The position numbers were made by a program, and so were the translations under genes. Under the pieces are notes generated by a model that saw only the letters and a program-made list of their open reading frames with translations, made no database searches and was not told the origin of the DNA. Source: JAMWZF01 sp041628615 (GTDB taxonomy: Bacteria; Pseudomonadota; Alphaproteobacteria; Rhodobacterales; Rhodobacteraceae). Taken from it: a DNA stretch of 9,226 nt. Location: assembly GCA_041628615.1 (NCBI GenBank), contig JBFKOW010000141.1, positions 1 to 9,226 of the forward strand, written 5' to 3'. This document shows positions 1 through 7,386 of the stretch, piece after piece. Every line of letters begins with the position of its first letter. Position 1 is the stretch's first letter.

Positions 1-587
1 CGCTGGGCTGGACCGGGGCGCTGCTGACCCTGCTGGCCTATTCGATGCGGACGATACTGGCGTTCCGGATCGTCGCCTTCGTCTCCAACATCTTCTTTCT
101 CTGCTACGGGATCTTCGCCGAGATCTACCCGACGCTGGTCCTGCACGTGGCGCTCATCCTGCTGAACGGCGCGAGGCTGGCGCAGGTTCTGGCCGATGTC
201 AGGCGCTCGCGCGGCAGGACCTCCGAGGTGGACTGGCAATCGGTGCTGGCGCCGCTGGCCCGCAAGACAGAGGTTGCGGCGGGGACGCGGTTGTTCGCCA
301 AAGGCGATCCGCCCGAGAATGTCTACCTGATCCTGAGCGGGCAGGTGCATCTCGACGAGATCGGCAAGGATCTCGGACCGGGGGATCTGGTCGGCGAGAT
401 CGGCTTCTTCACCGAAGCGCGCGAGCGGACCCTGACCGCCACGTGCCGGACCGATTGCCGGTTCCTTGCCGCCGACGAGGCGACCTTCGTGAAGGCCTAT
501 TACCAGTCGCCGCAGATCGGTCTGGCGCTGTTGCGCACGATCGCGGGCCGGCTGGCGGAACAGCAGGTCCTGTTGAACCGGCAATAG
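1..587 (+). CDS. Membrane protein with C-terminal CRP-like cyclic-nucleotide-binding domain (5' end missing)
   Basis: The reading frame is already open at nt 3, and hydrophobic coding sequence (LGWTGALLTLLAYS) precedes the first in-frame ATG at 45. The true start therefore probably lies outside the window, and starting at 45 would cut the first membrane helix. About 60 hydrophobic residues, probably three short helices in the style of YgjV or Popeye proteins, are followed by a linker and a cyclic-nucleotide-binding beta-roll (roughly nt 225-585). Counting from the ATG at 45, the phosphate-binding cassette starts GEIGFF and continues to RERTLT. Glu118, Arg128 and Thr129 align without gaps to CRP Glu72, Arg82 and Ser83, the residues that hold cAMP. 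No helix-turn-helix follows, so this is not a transcription factor. The likely role is a membrane-anchored cAMP or cGMP sensor; its effector is not visible. The next gene, 70 bases downstream on the same strand, encodes a nucleotide cyclase. The domain is well supported; ligand and function are inferred. Confidence 0.85.
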   Translation, partial: LGWTGALLTLLAYSMRTILAFRIVAFVSNIFFLCYGIFAEIYPTLVLHVALILLNGARLAQVLADVRRSRGRTSEVDWQSVLAPLARKTEVAAGTRLFAKGDPPENVYLILSGQVHLDEIGKDLGPGDLVGEIGFFTEARERTLTATCRTDCRFLAADEATFVKAYYQSPQIGLALLRTIAGRLAEQQVLLNRQ

Positions 588-657
588 ATGGTCATTGGTG
601 TTTCGCGAACCGGCCGCGGCGGGTAGGCTGACCTGGTTGGTAACGGGCGGCTGATCG

Positions 658-3600
658 ATGTCGGAGGGAATAGAGACGTGGCTGGCCGGTCTGGGACTGG
701 GCCGATATGCCCGGGCATTCGTTGACAACGACATCGACGCGCAGGTGCTGCCCCACCTGACCTCGGAGGATCTCGCCGAACTCGGCGTGGCCTCGATCGG
801 GCATCGCCGCAGGATCCTGTCGGCGGCCCGCGCCGCGACGGCCGCGTCCGGGGCGGACGGCGAGCGGCGCCAGCTGACGGTCCTGTTCTGCGATCTCGTG
901 GGGTCCGCGACGATCGCGCAGAACCACGACCCGGAGGACGTGCAGGCCCTGCTGTCGGCCTATCACCGGTTCTGCGACGAGGTCATCTCGCGGTTCGGCG
1001 GGCAGGTGGCGAACTACATGGGCGACGGCGTGGTCGCCGCCTTCGGCTATCCCCGCGCGCGGCGCGACGATGCGGTGCGGGCGGTCGAGGCGGGGCTGGC
1101 TCTGGCCCGGCCGGGCGGCGCGCTGACCCTGGCCGGAGGACCGCCGCCGGGGGTCCGCGTCGGGGTCGATGCGGGGCTGGTCGTGGTCGGCGGCGCCGGG
1201 GCGGAAGCGCGTGTCGGCAACCTGTCGATCTTCGGCGAGGTTCCCAACCGCGCGGCCCGTGTGCAGTCGCTGGCCGGGCCGGGCACCGTCTGGGTCACCG
1301 ATGCCGTCCTGTCGCTGGCGCGCGGCGGTTTCGCGGCGCAGGACCGGGGCCGCCATGCGCTGAAGGGGTTCGACGCGCCGCAACAGGTCTGGGAGATCGC
1401 CGGCCCCCGCCGGGCGACGCCGGCTGCCGGGACGCGGCCGCTGATCGGGCGCGGGCCGGAAATCGCCGCGGTCCGGGCGGTCTGGGCCGAGGTCCGGGAC
1501 GGCGTGGTGAGACGGGTCCACATCCGCGGCGAAAGCGGCCTGGGCAAGTCCCGCGTTCTTGCCGCGGCGGTGGAGGCACTGGACCCGGCGCCGGCCGCCA
1601 TCTGGTCGGGAAGCGGGGCGGCGGATCAGGCCAACACTGCGTTCGGCGTGGTCCTGCGCCTCGTCGCGGATCGGGCCGGCCTGACGCCCGGACAACCGGC
1701 CGAGGAGGTCGCGCCGCGCCTGCGGGACTGGCTCGGCCTGCCGGACGCGGACGATCCGCTGCCGTCCACGCTGGCCGGGTTGATCGCCGGGCAGGGCACG
1801 GCGGACGGCCCGGTCCCCGCACCGGACTTCGGAGCCCGGCTGCGCGAGGTCCTCGCCCGGCGGCTGGCGGCCGACTGCGCCGCGGGCCCGACGGTCCTCC
1901 GCATCGACGACGTGGAACAATGCGACCCGTCCTCTGCCGACCTGCTGCGCGACATCGTTGCCGACCTGCCGGACGCGCCGCTGATGTGGGTGACGGCGGG
2001 CGAGACCGAGCCGCCCCCCGACCGGGCGCCGCACGTGTCGGTGACCCTGGAGCCGCTGCCCGACGACGCGATCCGCGAGATCCTGCGGGCGGAGCAGGCG
2101 GGCAGGGGCCTCGACGACGGCGTGATCGACCGGATCGTCGCCCGTGCCGAGGGGGTGCCGGTGTTCGCCGCCGAGTTCGCCCGCCTGTCCGACGGGCGCG
2201 TCGGGACGGAAGGCGACCCGGCGGTGCCGGCGACGCTGCAGGAACTTCTGCTGGCCCGGATCGACGGTCTGGGCGCGGCGCGCCCGGTGGCGCTGGCCGC
2301 CGCCATCATCGGCCGCGAGTTCGACGCGCCGGTCCTGCAGGAGATCACCGGCCTCGCGCCGGAGGCGCTGCGGTCGGCGCTGGACAGCCTGGAGGCCAGC
2401 GGCGTCGTCCGGCGGCGGGGAACGACGGGCTTTGCCTTCCGCCACGGCCTTGTGCACGCCATGGCCCATGACGTGCAGTTGAATCGCAGCCGCCAGGCCA
2501 TGCACGCGAAGGTCGCGGCGGTGCTCGAACGCGATCCGGGCGGGCCGGACACCGAAGCGGTGGCGCGGCACTACGAACTGGCGCAGCGGCATCGGGAGGC
2601 GGCGTCCCGCTGGCAGGCGGTGGCCGAGCGGCAGATCGCGCTGGGCGGCTACCGCGAAGCGCTCGCGGCCCTCGACCGGGCGCGCGCCTGTCTGGCCCAG
2701 GCCGGCGACGGGGCCGACCTGCGGCGGCTGGAGTTGAAGATGCTGGCCGCCCGCGGGGCGACGCTGATCGCGCTGCGGCCGCAGGCGGCCGGCGACATCC
2801 GGCAGGTCTACGAGGAGGCGCACGCGCTGAGCCGGACGCTGGCGCCGATGCGCGAGACGGTGCCGGTCCTGTTCGGGCTTGCCGTGCAGGCCTATTTCCG
2901 GGGCGAGCTGGCGCGGACCGAACGGGTCTGCCGCGAACTTGTCGCCCTGCAGGACACGCTCGACCTGCCGATCGCGGACACCGTCGGGGCCCATCTCATG
3001 ATCACGCAGGTGGCGTTCTGGCGCGGCGATCACGCGGCGGTGGGCGCGGTGATGTCCGGCCTCGCGCCCGGCGACCCGCGCCGATTGCAGGCCGGCGACG
3101 ACGACCAGCGGAAGATGATCCCGAAATACGCCCAGGTGCCGAGCGTCACCTCGCGGATCACCCATGTCTGGAGCCTCAACCTGACCGGGCGGCTTCGGCA
3201 GGCAGTTGACGAGCTTGCGGCGGTGAGGGCGCAGGCGGAGCGTCTCGATCACCCCTATTCCATCGCCCAGTCGTGCCAGATCGCGGCCTGGTTCCATTTC
3301 ACCCGCGGCGAGCCGGGCCCCTGCCTGGACTGGGCCGGCAAGCTCGGGGACCTCGCCGCCGCCCACGGTCTGGGCATGTTCCATGATCTTGCCGATGTGC
3401 TGCGCCTCTGGGCCGAGGCCCGGCTCGGCCTGCGGCCGGGCGCGGCCCGCGAGGCCGAGGCGATTGCCGACAGGATGTTCCGGTCCGGCGCGCAGCTCGG
3501 GATGGGACCGATCGCCGTGCTGGTGGCCGATGCCGCGCTCGCGACAGGCGAGCCGGGGGTGGCGGCGGGCGCGCTGCGCCGGGCCCTGACCGAAAGTCAT

Positions 3601-3927
3601 TCCGAGGAAACGGTCTACCTGCCCGAGCTGTTGCGGCTCCGGACCGAGGTGGCCCGTCTCGGGGAGCCGGACACCCCGGATCCGCACGACGATCTCGGCC
3701 GGGCGATCGACCTCGCCCGGCGCCAGGGTGCGCACCTCCTCGCCCTCCGGTCGGCGCTGGCGCGCTGCCGGGTTCCGTCCGGGCCGGACGGCGCGGCGCG
3801 CGACCTGCTCGACGCCTGCCTCTCGGCGATCCCGGAGCCCGACGACATCCCGGACCTGCGCGCCGCGCGCCGGATCCTCGACCGCAGCCAATCGACCCTC
3901 GCCCCCGCCCAAGGAGACCCGACATGA
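658..3927 (+). CDS. SAM domain - class III adenylate/guanylate cyclase - AAA/STAND ATPase - TPR signalling protein
   Basis: 1089 residues, a normal size for this multidomain family. Residues 4-60 resemble a sterile alpha motif (WLAGLGLGRYARAF, then LTSEDLAELGV). Residues 70-250 are a class III cyclase homology domain: metal-binding Asp79 (LFCDLVGS) and Asp123 (MGDGVVAAF), and the transition-state pair Asn197 and Arg201 (PNRAAR). The position that is normally the adenine-selecting Lys (K-Y-x-G-D) is Asn119. An ATPase follows, with Walker A GESGLGKS at 291-298 and a Walker B-like LRIDD at 414-418, then a winged-helix-like part near 560-620 (FAFRHGLVH). The rest, about 630-1050, is helical and Ala/Leu/Arg-rich, like degenerate TPRs. 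No membrane segment is seen, so it is probably cytosolic. The ATG at 658 is the only sensible start, because an in-frame TGA sits at 652-654; a weak GGGCGG at 645-650 may be its Shine-Dalgarno site. The stop overlaps the next gene. Family known; ligand and output unknown. Confidence 0.92.
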   Translation: MSEGIETWLAGLGLGRYARAFVDNDIDAQVLPHLTSEDLAELGVASIGHRRRILSAARAATAASGADGERRQLTVLFCDLVGSATIAQNHDPEDVQALLSAYHRFCDEVISRFGGQVANYMGDGVVAAFGYPRARRDDAVRAVEAGLALARPGGALTLAGGPPPGVRVGVDAGLVVVGGAGAEARVGNLSIFGEVPNRAARVQSLAGPGTVWVTDAVLSLARGGFAAQDRGRHALKGFDAPQQVWEIAGPRRATPAAGTRPLIGRGPEIAAVRAVWAEVRDGVVRRVHIRGESGLGKSRVLAAAVEALDPAPAAIWSGSGAADQANTAFGVVLRLVADRAGLTPGQPAEEVAPRLRDWLGLPDADDPLPSTLAGLIAGQGTADGPVPAPDFGARLREVLARRLAADCAAGPTVLRIDDVEQCDPSSADLLRDIVADLPDAPLMWVTAGETEPPPDRAPHVSVTLEPLPDDAIREILRAEQAGRGLDDGVIDRIVARAEGVPVFAAEFARLSDGRVGTEGDPAVPATLQELLLARIDGLGAARPVALAAAIIGREFDAPVLQEITGLAPEALRSALDSLEASGVVRRRGTTGFAFRHGLVHAMAHDVQLNRSRQAMHAKVAAVLERDPGGPDTEAVARHYELAQRHREAASRWQAVAERQIALGGYREALAALDRARACLAQAGDGADLRRLELKMLAARGATLIALRPQAAGDIRQVYEEAHALSRTLAPMRETVPVLFGLAVQAYFRGELARTERVCRELVALQDTLDLPIADTVGAHLMITQVAFWRGDHAAVGAVMSGLAPGDPRRLQAGDDDQRKMIPKYAQVPSVTSRITHVWSLNLTGRLRQAVDELAAVRAQAERLDHPYSIAQSCQIAAWFHFTRGEPGPCLDWAGKLGDLAAAHGLGMFHDLADVLRLWAEARLGLRPGAAREAEAIADRMFRSGAQLGMGPIAVLVADAALATGEPGVAAGALRRALTESHSEETVYLPELLRLRTEVARLGEPDTPDPHDDLGRAIDLARRQGAHLLALRSALARCRVPSGPDGAARDLLDACLSAIPEPDDIPDLRAARRILDRSQSTLAPAQGDPT
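3911..3916 (+). promoter_or_regulatory. Strong ribosome binding site for the DUF917 gene inside the cyclase gene
   Basis: AAGGAG lies seven bases before the ATG at 3924 and within the last codons of the cyclase gene. It supports that start and suggests the DUF917 gene can be initiated well even though it overlaps the upstream stop codon (ATGA, 3924-3927). Confidence 0.8.
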
Positions 3928-5033
3928 CCCGATTTACAGCGCAGGACCTTGCCGATCTGCTGACAGGGGCGGTGCTCTACGGCTCCGGCGGGGGCGGGCC
4001 CGTGGCGATGGGCGACCTGATGCGCACGAAGATCCTGGCCCAGCCGGTGCAGCCGCAGATCGCGGAGATGGACGATGTCGGCGACGACGACTGGGTGGTG
4101 ATCGTGGCCGGGGTCGGGTCGCCCGACGCGGCGAAGGACTTCGACCCGTCCTGCGCGGTGGTGGCGCTCGAATGCCTCGAAGAGAAGATGGGAATCCGGT
4201 TCGGCTACGTGATGGCCGCCGAGATCGGGGCGGGGAATTCCTTCATGCCGATCTACGTCGCCGCACAGATGACCTCGAAGGGCCGCGACGTGAAGGCGCT
4301 CGACGTGGCGGGCTCCGACCGGGCGGTGCCCTCGATCACGATGAGCAGCTTCGCCGCCGACGGCGTCGAGGTCGGGTGGTTCATGGTCGCCAACCACGAT
4401 CATCACGAGGGGGCAAGGGTCGGCGACGCGGCAGAGGCGTCGGGCAAGATGCGCGCGGTGATCACCAAGCCCGAATACGCCCAGGTCGCGGGCCTGGCGA
4501 TCTGGCCGATGCAGGGCCGCGTGATGAAGGCGTCCGCGGTGCCGCGGACCTTCGGCAAGGCGCTGACGCTCGGCCGGGCGCTGCGCGAGGCGGGGACGGT
4601 CGACCGGAAGGTGGCGGCGGCGACCCGGCTGATGGGCGGCAAGGTGCTGGGGCGGGGAACGCTCGCGGAGTTCGACAGCGAGACGAGCGGCAGCTTCGAC
4701 AGCGGAAGGGCGGTGGTGGCGCTGCCGGGCGGGACGTCGCTGATCGTGCTGAACAAGAACGAGAACCTTCTGGCCTGGCGCAGCGACCTGCCGCACCCGG
4801 TGGCCATCGGGCCGGACCTGATTTCCTACATGTGCGCCGAGACCGGCGCGCCGTTCTCGAACGCCGAGGCGAAGGACCACAAGGGCCGGGAAGTCATCGT
4901 GCTGGCCTCGCCGGCGTCCGGGGCGATGCGGGCGCCGGAGATCGTCGAGGTGTTCCGCGGCGCGATGGCGACGATGGGCGGCTATCCCGGCCCGGCGGTT
5001 CCCCTCGGCGCGCTCGGCGACCCGGAGACGTAG
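3924..5033 (+). CDS. DUF917 family protein (hydantoinase/thiohydantoin-metabolism type)
   Basis: 369 residues, full length for DUF917 proteins. Visible family traits are the N-terminal glycine run YGSGGGGP (19-26), EIGAGNSFMPIYVA (100-113), Asp127 in the position of the usual 'DADG' segment, and RAVPSITMSSF (133-143). DUF917 proteins are soluble and often lie beside hydantoinase/oxoprolinase and transporter genes. Part of the family has been linked to desulfurisation of S-methyl-thiohydantoin; I cannot tell whether this member does that, and no hydantoinase or transporter gene is present here. The ATG overlaps the cyclase stop as ATGA and has a strong AAGGAG, so the two are almost certainly co-transcribed and probably translationally coupled. 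The last 52 bases overlap the 3' end of the convergent gene on the other strand. The family call is firm; the reaction is unknown. Confidence 0.85.
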   Translation: MTRFTAQDLADLLTGAVLYGSGGGGPVAMGDLMRTKILAQPVQPQIAEMDDVGDDDWVVIVAGVGSPDAAKDFDPSCAVVALECLEEKMGIRFGYVMAAEIGAGNSFMPIYVAAQMTSKGRDVKALDVAGSDRAVPSITMSSFAADGVEVGWFMVANHDHHEGARVGDAAEASGKMRAVITKPEYAQVAGLAIWPMQGRVMKASAVPRTFGKALTLGRALREAGTVDRKVAAATRLMGGKVLGRGTLAEFDSETSGSFDSGRAVVALPGGTSLIVLNKNENLLAWRSDLPHPVAIGPDLISYMCAETGAPFSNAEAKDHKGREVIVLASPASGAMRAPEIVEVFRGAMATMGGYPGPAVPLGALGDPET

Positions 5034-5908
5034 AACGGCAGGTCGAGCGTGCCCTTCATGTAGCCGCAGAGCGTGTCGACGTCGTAGGAGCCCATCCAGA
5101 ACACCATCGGCCAGTCCTGCGAGGTGCCGATCCTGCCGCCAAGACGGTTGTCCGGGTCCTCGATCCGCGCCGCGCCGTTGATCGGGACGGTATAGGTGGA
5201 CAGCAGGCCGAGGAACTGGCGCGCGGTGACCCGGGTGCCGATGTCGTTGCGGGTTTCGTCGATGAACCGGATGCGCTTGGACAGGCCGGCATGGGCGACG
5301 CTGCCGGGTTCGTGGTTCTCCAGTTCCGCCGCCAGCGCGGCGCGGCGATCCTGCCAGAACTCCGTGTAGTCGGTGATGCCGGTGATCTCCACCAGCCGCG
5401 GCGACTTGATCTCCATCTCCTGCTTGCGGTGCGCGGTCAGCGCCGGGTCCATGAACACGTCGTTGATCGTCAGGCCGGGCCGGGTGATGTCCCATTCGTC
5501 GCGCCGGCTGATGCAGATCCTGCCGTCCGGGGTCCGGATCCGGATGTGGAACGGATCGATGGGCGAGTTGAGGCCCTCGACGATGATGTTGTTGCGCTGG
5601 TGATACATCGCGTCCTCGAGGAACGACAGCCGCGCTCCGACCAGCGGATGATCGGGCAGCGGGGTATCGGTAGGGGCGCCATTGTCGGACAGCCGGCGGC
5701 GGGCGACCTGCCGCACGGTGACGCCGAACTCCGCCTCGGTGAACGGAAACCGCAGGGCGACCGGATCGTTCAGCCGGATCTTGCGGTCGAGCGGCGGCTC
5801 GCCGGGGCCGGCGAAGGTGCCGCCGGTGATGCCCCAGGGTTCGTCGGTCGGATCGGGGTCCGTGGCGAGCCGGCACTGATACCAGCCCTCGTAGGAAAGG
5901 ATCAGCAC
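4982..5908 (-). CDS. Conserved-looking hypothetical protein paired with the ferritin-like gene
   Basis: 308 residues, not recognised. The GTG start at 5908-5906 has a good GAGGAG upstream, and the stop of the preceding ferritin-like gene lies one base before it (TGA-C-GTG), so it is the second gene of an operon. There is no signal peptide or membrane helix; it looks soluble. The N-terminus (LILSYEGWYQCRLATDPDP) is rich in aromatic and acidic residues. Residues 85-140 look beta-rich and may form a small barrel or sandwich. Residues 158-220 are charged and helical (RKQEMEIK, then RRAALAAELE). The C-terminal part has WPMVFWMGSYDVDTLCGYMK (266-285) followed by a Gly/Pro/Ser-rich tail. Codon composition looks like real coding sequence and the start signals are clear. 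The likely role is a partner or subunit of the ferritin-like protein, inferred only from the operon. The tail (about 17 codons plus stop) overlaps the DUF917 gene on the opposite strand. Confidence 0.8.
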   Translation of the reverse strand: MLILSYEGWYQCRLATDPDPTDEPWGITGGTFAGPGEPPLDRKIRLNDPVALRFPFTEAEFGVTVRQVARRRLSDNGAPTDTPLPDHPLVGARLSFLEDAMYHQRNNIIVEGLNSPIDPFHIRIRTPDGRICISRRDEWDITRPGLTINDVFMDPALTAHRKQEMEIKSPRLVEITGITDYTEFWQDRRAALAAELENHEPGSVAHAGLSKRIRFIDETRNDIGTRVTARQFLGLLSTYTVPINGAARIEDPDNRLGGRIGTSQDWPMVFWMGSYDVDTLCGYMKGTLDLPFYVSGSPSAPRGTAGPG

Positions 5909-5909
5909 G

Positions 5910-7232
5910 TCAGTCTCCTCGTGGGGCGGTCATGTTCCGGTAGCGCGCGGCGATCAGCGCGAGGCTTTCGTCGACATAGCCGAGGCGCGGATGGATGCCC
6001 GCGGTCGACAGCCGCCGGCATTTCCCGGCCATTTCGTCGAACAGCTCCTGCAGCACGATCCGCGCGGAGGCGAGGTCGGACACGACCCCGAGCGACGTGT
6101 AGGTCTCGAAGCTGGGGCCCGCGCGGGTGCCGTCGTCGGGGTCCCGCGCCGGCAGCGTCACCAGGATCTCGCCCAGCGGCCGGATCACCATGGTCATCAT
6201 CGGGAAGAACGCGGCATAGCGGAGGGCCGCGGCCTCCTGCGCATCGAAATTGGCGCCGGAATAGAGCTGGGTGAGGAGGCGCAGGGTGGTCTCGTAGGCC
6301 GCGTTGAACAGGTCCATCACCTTGCGGGCCGGCTCGGCCGAGACCCGGTTCGCGCCGGGCGGGGCCTTTTCGACGTAAAGCACCGGGTTGTGGAGCAGGT
6401 TGTGCGCCGGCGCGAAGCCGTCGCCCGCATCGGCCAGCTTCTGCATCTGCGCGCGGATCGCGAGGAACCTGTCGTAGTGATCGGCCTCGGCGTCGAGCCC
6501 GGTCTCCGGATCGCCCGGCGGCCGCAGCGGTTCGAGCCCGCCGCCCTCGCCCTGTTCGATGATCAGGTCGATCGCCCTCACCGCCGACGCGGTGTCGGTG
6601 ATCGGGAACAGCGTGATCCCGTAGACACCGCCGAGTTCCCCCAGCCGCGGAAAGTCGATGTTGAGCTGGGCGCCGTCCACCTGGCCTTGCGGCGGGCCGA
6701 TGAACAGCGCGGCGTCCCCGCCGGGGAAGTTCTCGATGGCCCACCGGATGCTGCGATAGAGCATTCCGAAGGAGGTGAAGACCAGCGGGCTGGGCGACGC
6801 GGGATCGCCGACCTGGTTCGCGATGAGCGGCAGCGGTCTCAGCGTCAGGTCTTCCGGTTTCTCGAAATGGATGAACCGCTCGATCGTCTCGAGCGAGAGC
6901 GGCTCCAGCGTGATCGGCATCTGGAAATGCTTCTCGCAGAAGGGAAAGTTCGGCTGGCGGAAATGCGGGACGCCGCCGATCGCCACCAGCAGGTTGTTGA
7001 CCAGGCCGAGGTGTTCCATCTCCTGCCGGGCGACGAACGAGACCGTCTGGGTCCACTCGATCACCAGGCTGGCGTGTTCGAGGTCGCGCGGCGTCGGGTC
7101 GCCGTCCCCAGCGAAGTCAGCGCCGCTGCGCTTGGTGGAAAAAGCCGCGAAGAGATAGGAGCAGCAGAGCATGTGCTCCAGTTCGGCGGCCATCGTGAGC
7201 ATCTCGATCAGCTGGCCGCGCGAATAACCCAT
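5910..7232 (-). CDS. Stand-alone ferritin-like protein, iminophenyl-pyruvate dimer synthase (VioB/RebD-related) family
   Basis: 440 residues. The first helix has AAELEHMLCCSYLFAAFS (15-32), with Glu17, Glu19 and His20 as possible metal ligands. The second has RQEMEHLGLVNNLL (69-82) with Glu71, Glu73 and His74, followed by IGGVPHF. Further marks of this ferritin-like family are IIEQGEGGG (224-232), ADHYDRF (250-256) with His252, and MVIRPLGEILVTLP (348-361). The domain is best known from VioB, RebD and StaD, roughly 1000-residue enzymes that couple two indole-pyruvate imines in violacein and rebeccamycin synthesis. This version is less than half that length, and no amino-acid oxidase or other pigment gene is present, so its substrate is unknown. 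The ATG at 7232 has GAGAGG eight bases upstream. It is the first gene of a minus-strand operon with the 308-residue protein and diverges from the VTT gene. Family assignment is confident; chemistry is not. Confidence 0.85.
   Translation of the reverse strand: MGYSRGQLIEMLTMAAELEHMLCCSYLFAAFSTKRSGADFAGDGDPTPRDLEHASLVIEWTQTVSFVARQEMEHLGLVNNLLVAIGGVPHFRQPNFPFCEKHFQMPITLEPLSLETIERFIHFEKPEDLTLRPLPLIANQVGDPASPSPLVFTSFGMLYRSIRWAIENFPGGDAALFIGPPQGQVDGAQLNIDFPRLGELGGVYGITLFPITDTASAVRAIDLIIEQGEGGGLEPLRPPGDPETGLDAEADHYDRFLAIRAQMQKLADAGDGFAPAHNLLHNPVLYVEKAPPGANRVSAEPARKVMDLFNAAYETTLRLLTQLYSGANFDAQEAAALRYAAFFPMMTMVIRPLGEILVTLPARDPDDGTRAGPSFETYTSLGVVSDLASARIVLQELFDEMAGKCRRLSTAGIHPRLGYVDESLALIAARYRNMTAPRGD
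5915..5920 (-). promoter_or_regulatory. Ribosome binding site that supports a GTG start
   Basis: GAGGAG on the minus strand, six bases before the GTG at 5908, within the last codons of the ferritin-like gene. It fixes the start of the 308-residue gene, where no ATG is available nearby. Confidence 0.7.
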
Positions 7233-7386
7233 GCCGGTAACCTCTCACTCTTTCCCTTGCCCGGGGTCAGCGTGGCACGCGGCCGGGGACGCAACAACAA
7301 ATTAGTTTGAGCGGCCTCGGTTCGCGGATAACGTCAGCGGTGGCCACAGGCCGGCCCGATGCTTGTGACCGGAGACGGGAGGTGCC
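7233..7386. promoter_or_regulatory. Divergent intergenic region, probable promoters for both flanking operons
   Basis: These 154 bases separate the starts of the ferritin-like gene (minus) and the VTT gene (plus), so both operons must be read from here or from further away. The most AT-rich spot is about 7291-7310 (GCAACAACAAATTAGTTTGA), unusual in this GC-rich window. A GATAAC at 7327-7332 could be a -10 element for the plus strand, but no convincing -35 sits at 17 bases. On the minus strand TTGTTG, complementary to 7293-7298, could be a -35, without a clear -10. GAGAGG (complement of 7241-7246) is the Shine-Dalgarno site of the ferritin-like gene. The region is supported by layout; the individual elements are tentative. 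Confidence 0.5.
7377..7382 (+). promoter_or_regulatory. Ribosome binding site that supports the GTG start of the VTT gene
   Basis: GGGAGG ends four bases before the GTG at 7387. The spacing is slightly short but usable, and this GTG is the start that keeps the first membrane segment intact. Confidence 0.6.

Noticed and set aside
602..609. TTCGCGAA palindrome before the cyclase gene as a regulator site
   Set aside because: Eight bases is too short to be informative, and no repeat or promoter element supports it.
592..3912. 1106-codon open frame antisense to the cyclase gene
   Set aside because: In GC-rich genes the antisense frame is often stop-poor. The product is Arg/Gly/Pro/His-rich low-complexity sequence with no domain, while the plus frame carries clear SAM, cyclase and ATPase motifs.
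3615..5876. 753-codon minus-strand open frame
   Set aside because: It is a shadow of the DUF917 and 308-residue genes, has no motif and has strongly biased composition.
3728..6274. 848-codon plus-strand open frame running across three genes
   Set aside because: It crosses the DUF917 gene in another frame and then runs antisense to the minus-strand genes; the product is Arg/Gly/Ala-rich without domains.
5991..7310. 439-codon plus-strand open frame antisense to the ferritin-like gene
   Set aside because: The minus frame holds the ferritin-like motifs; the plus product is Arg/Glu/Gly-rich shadow sequence.
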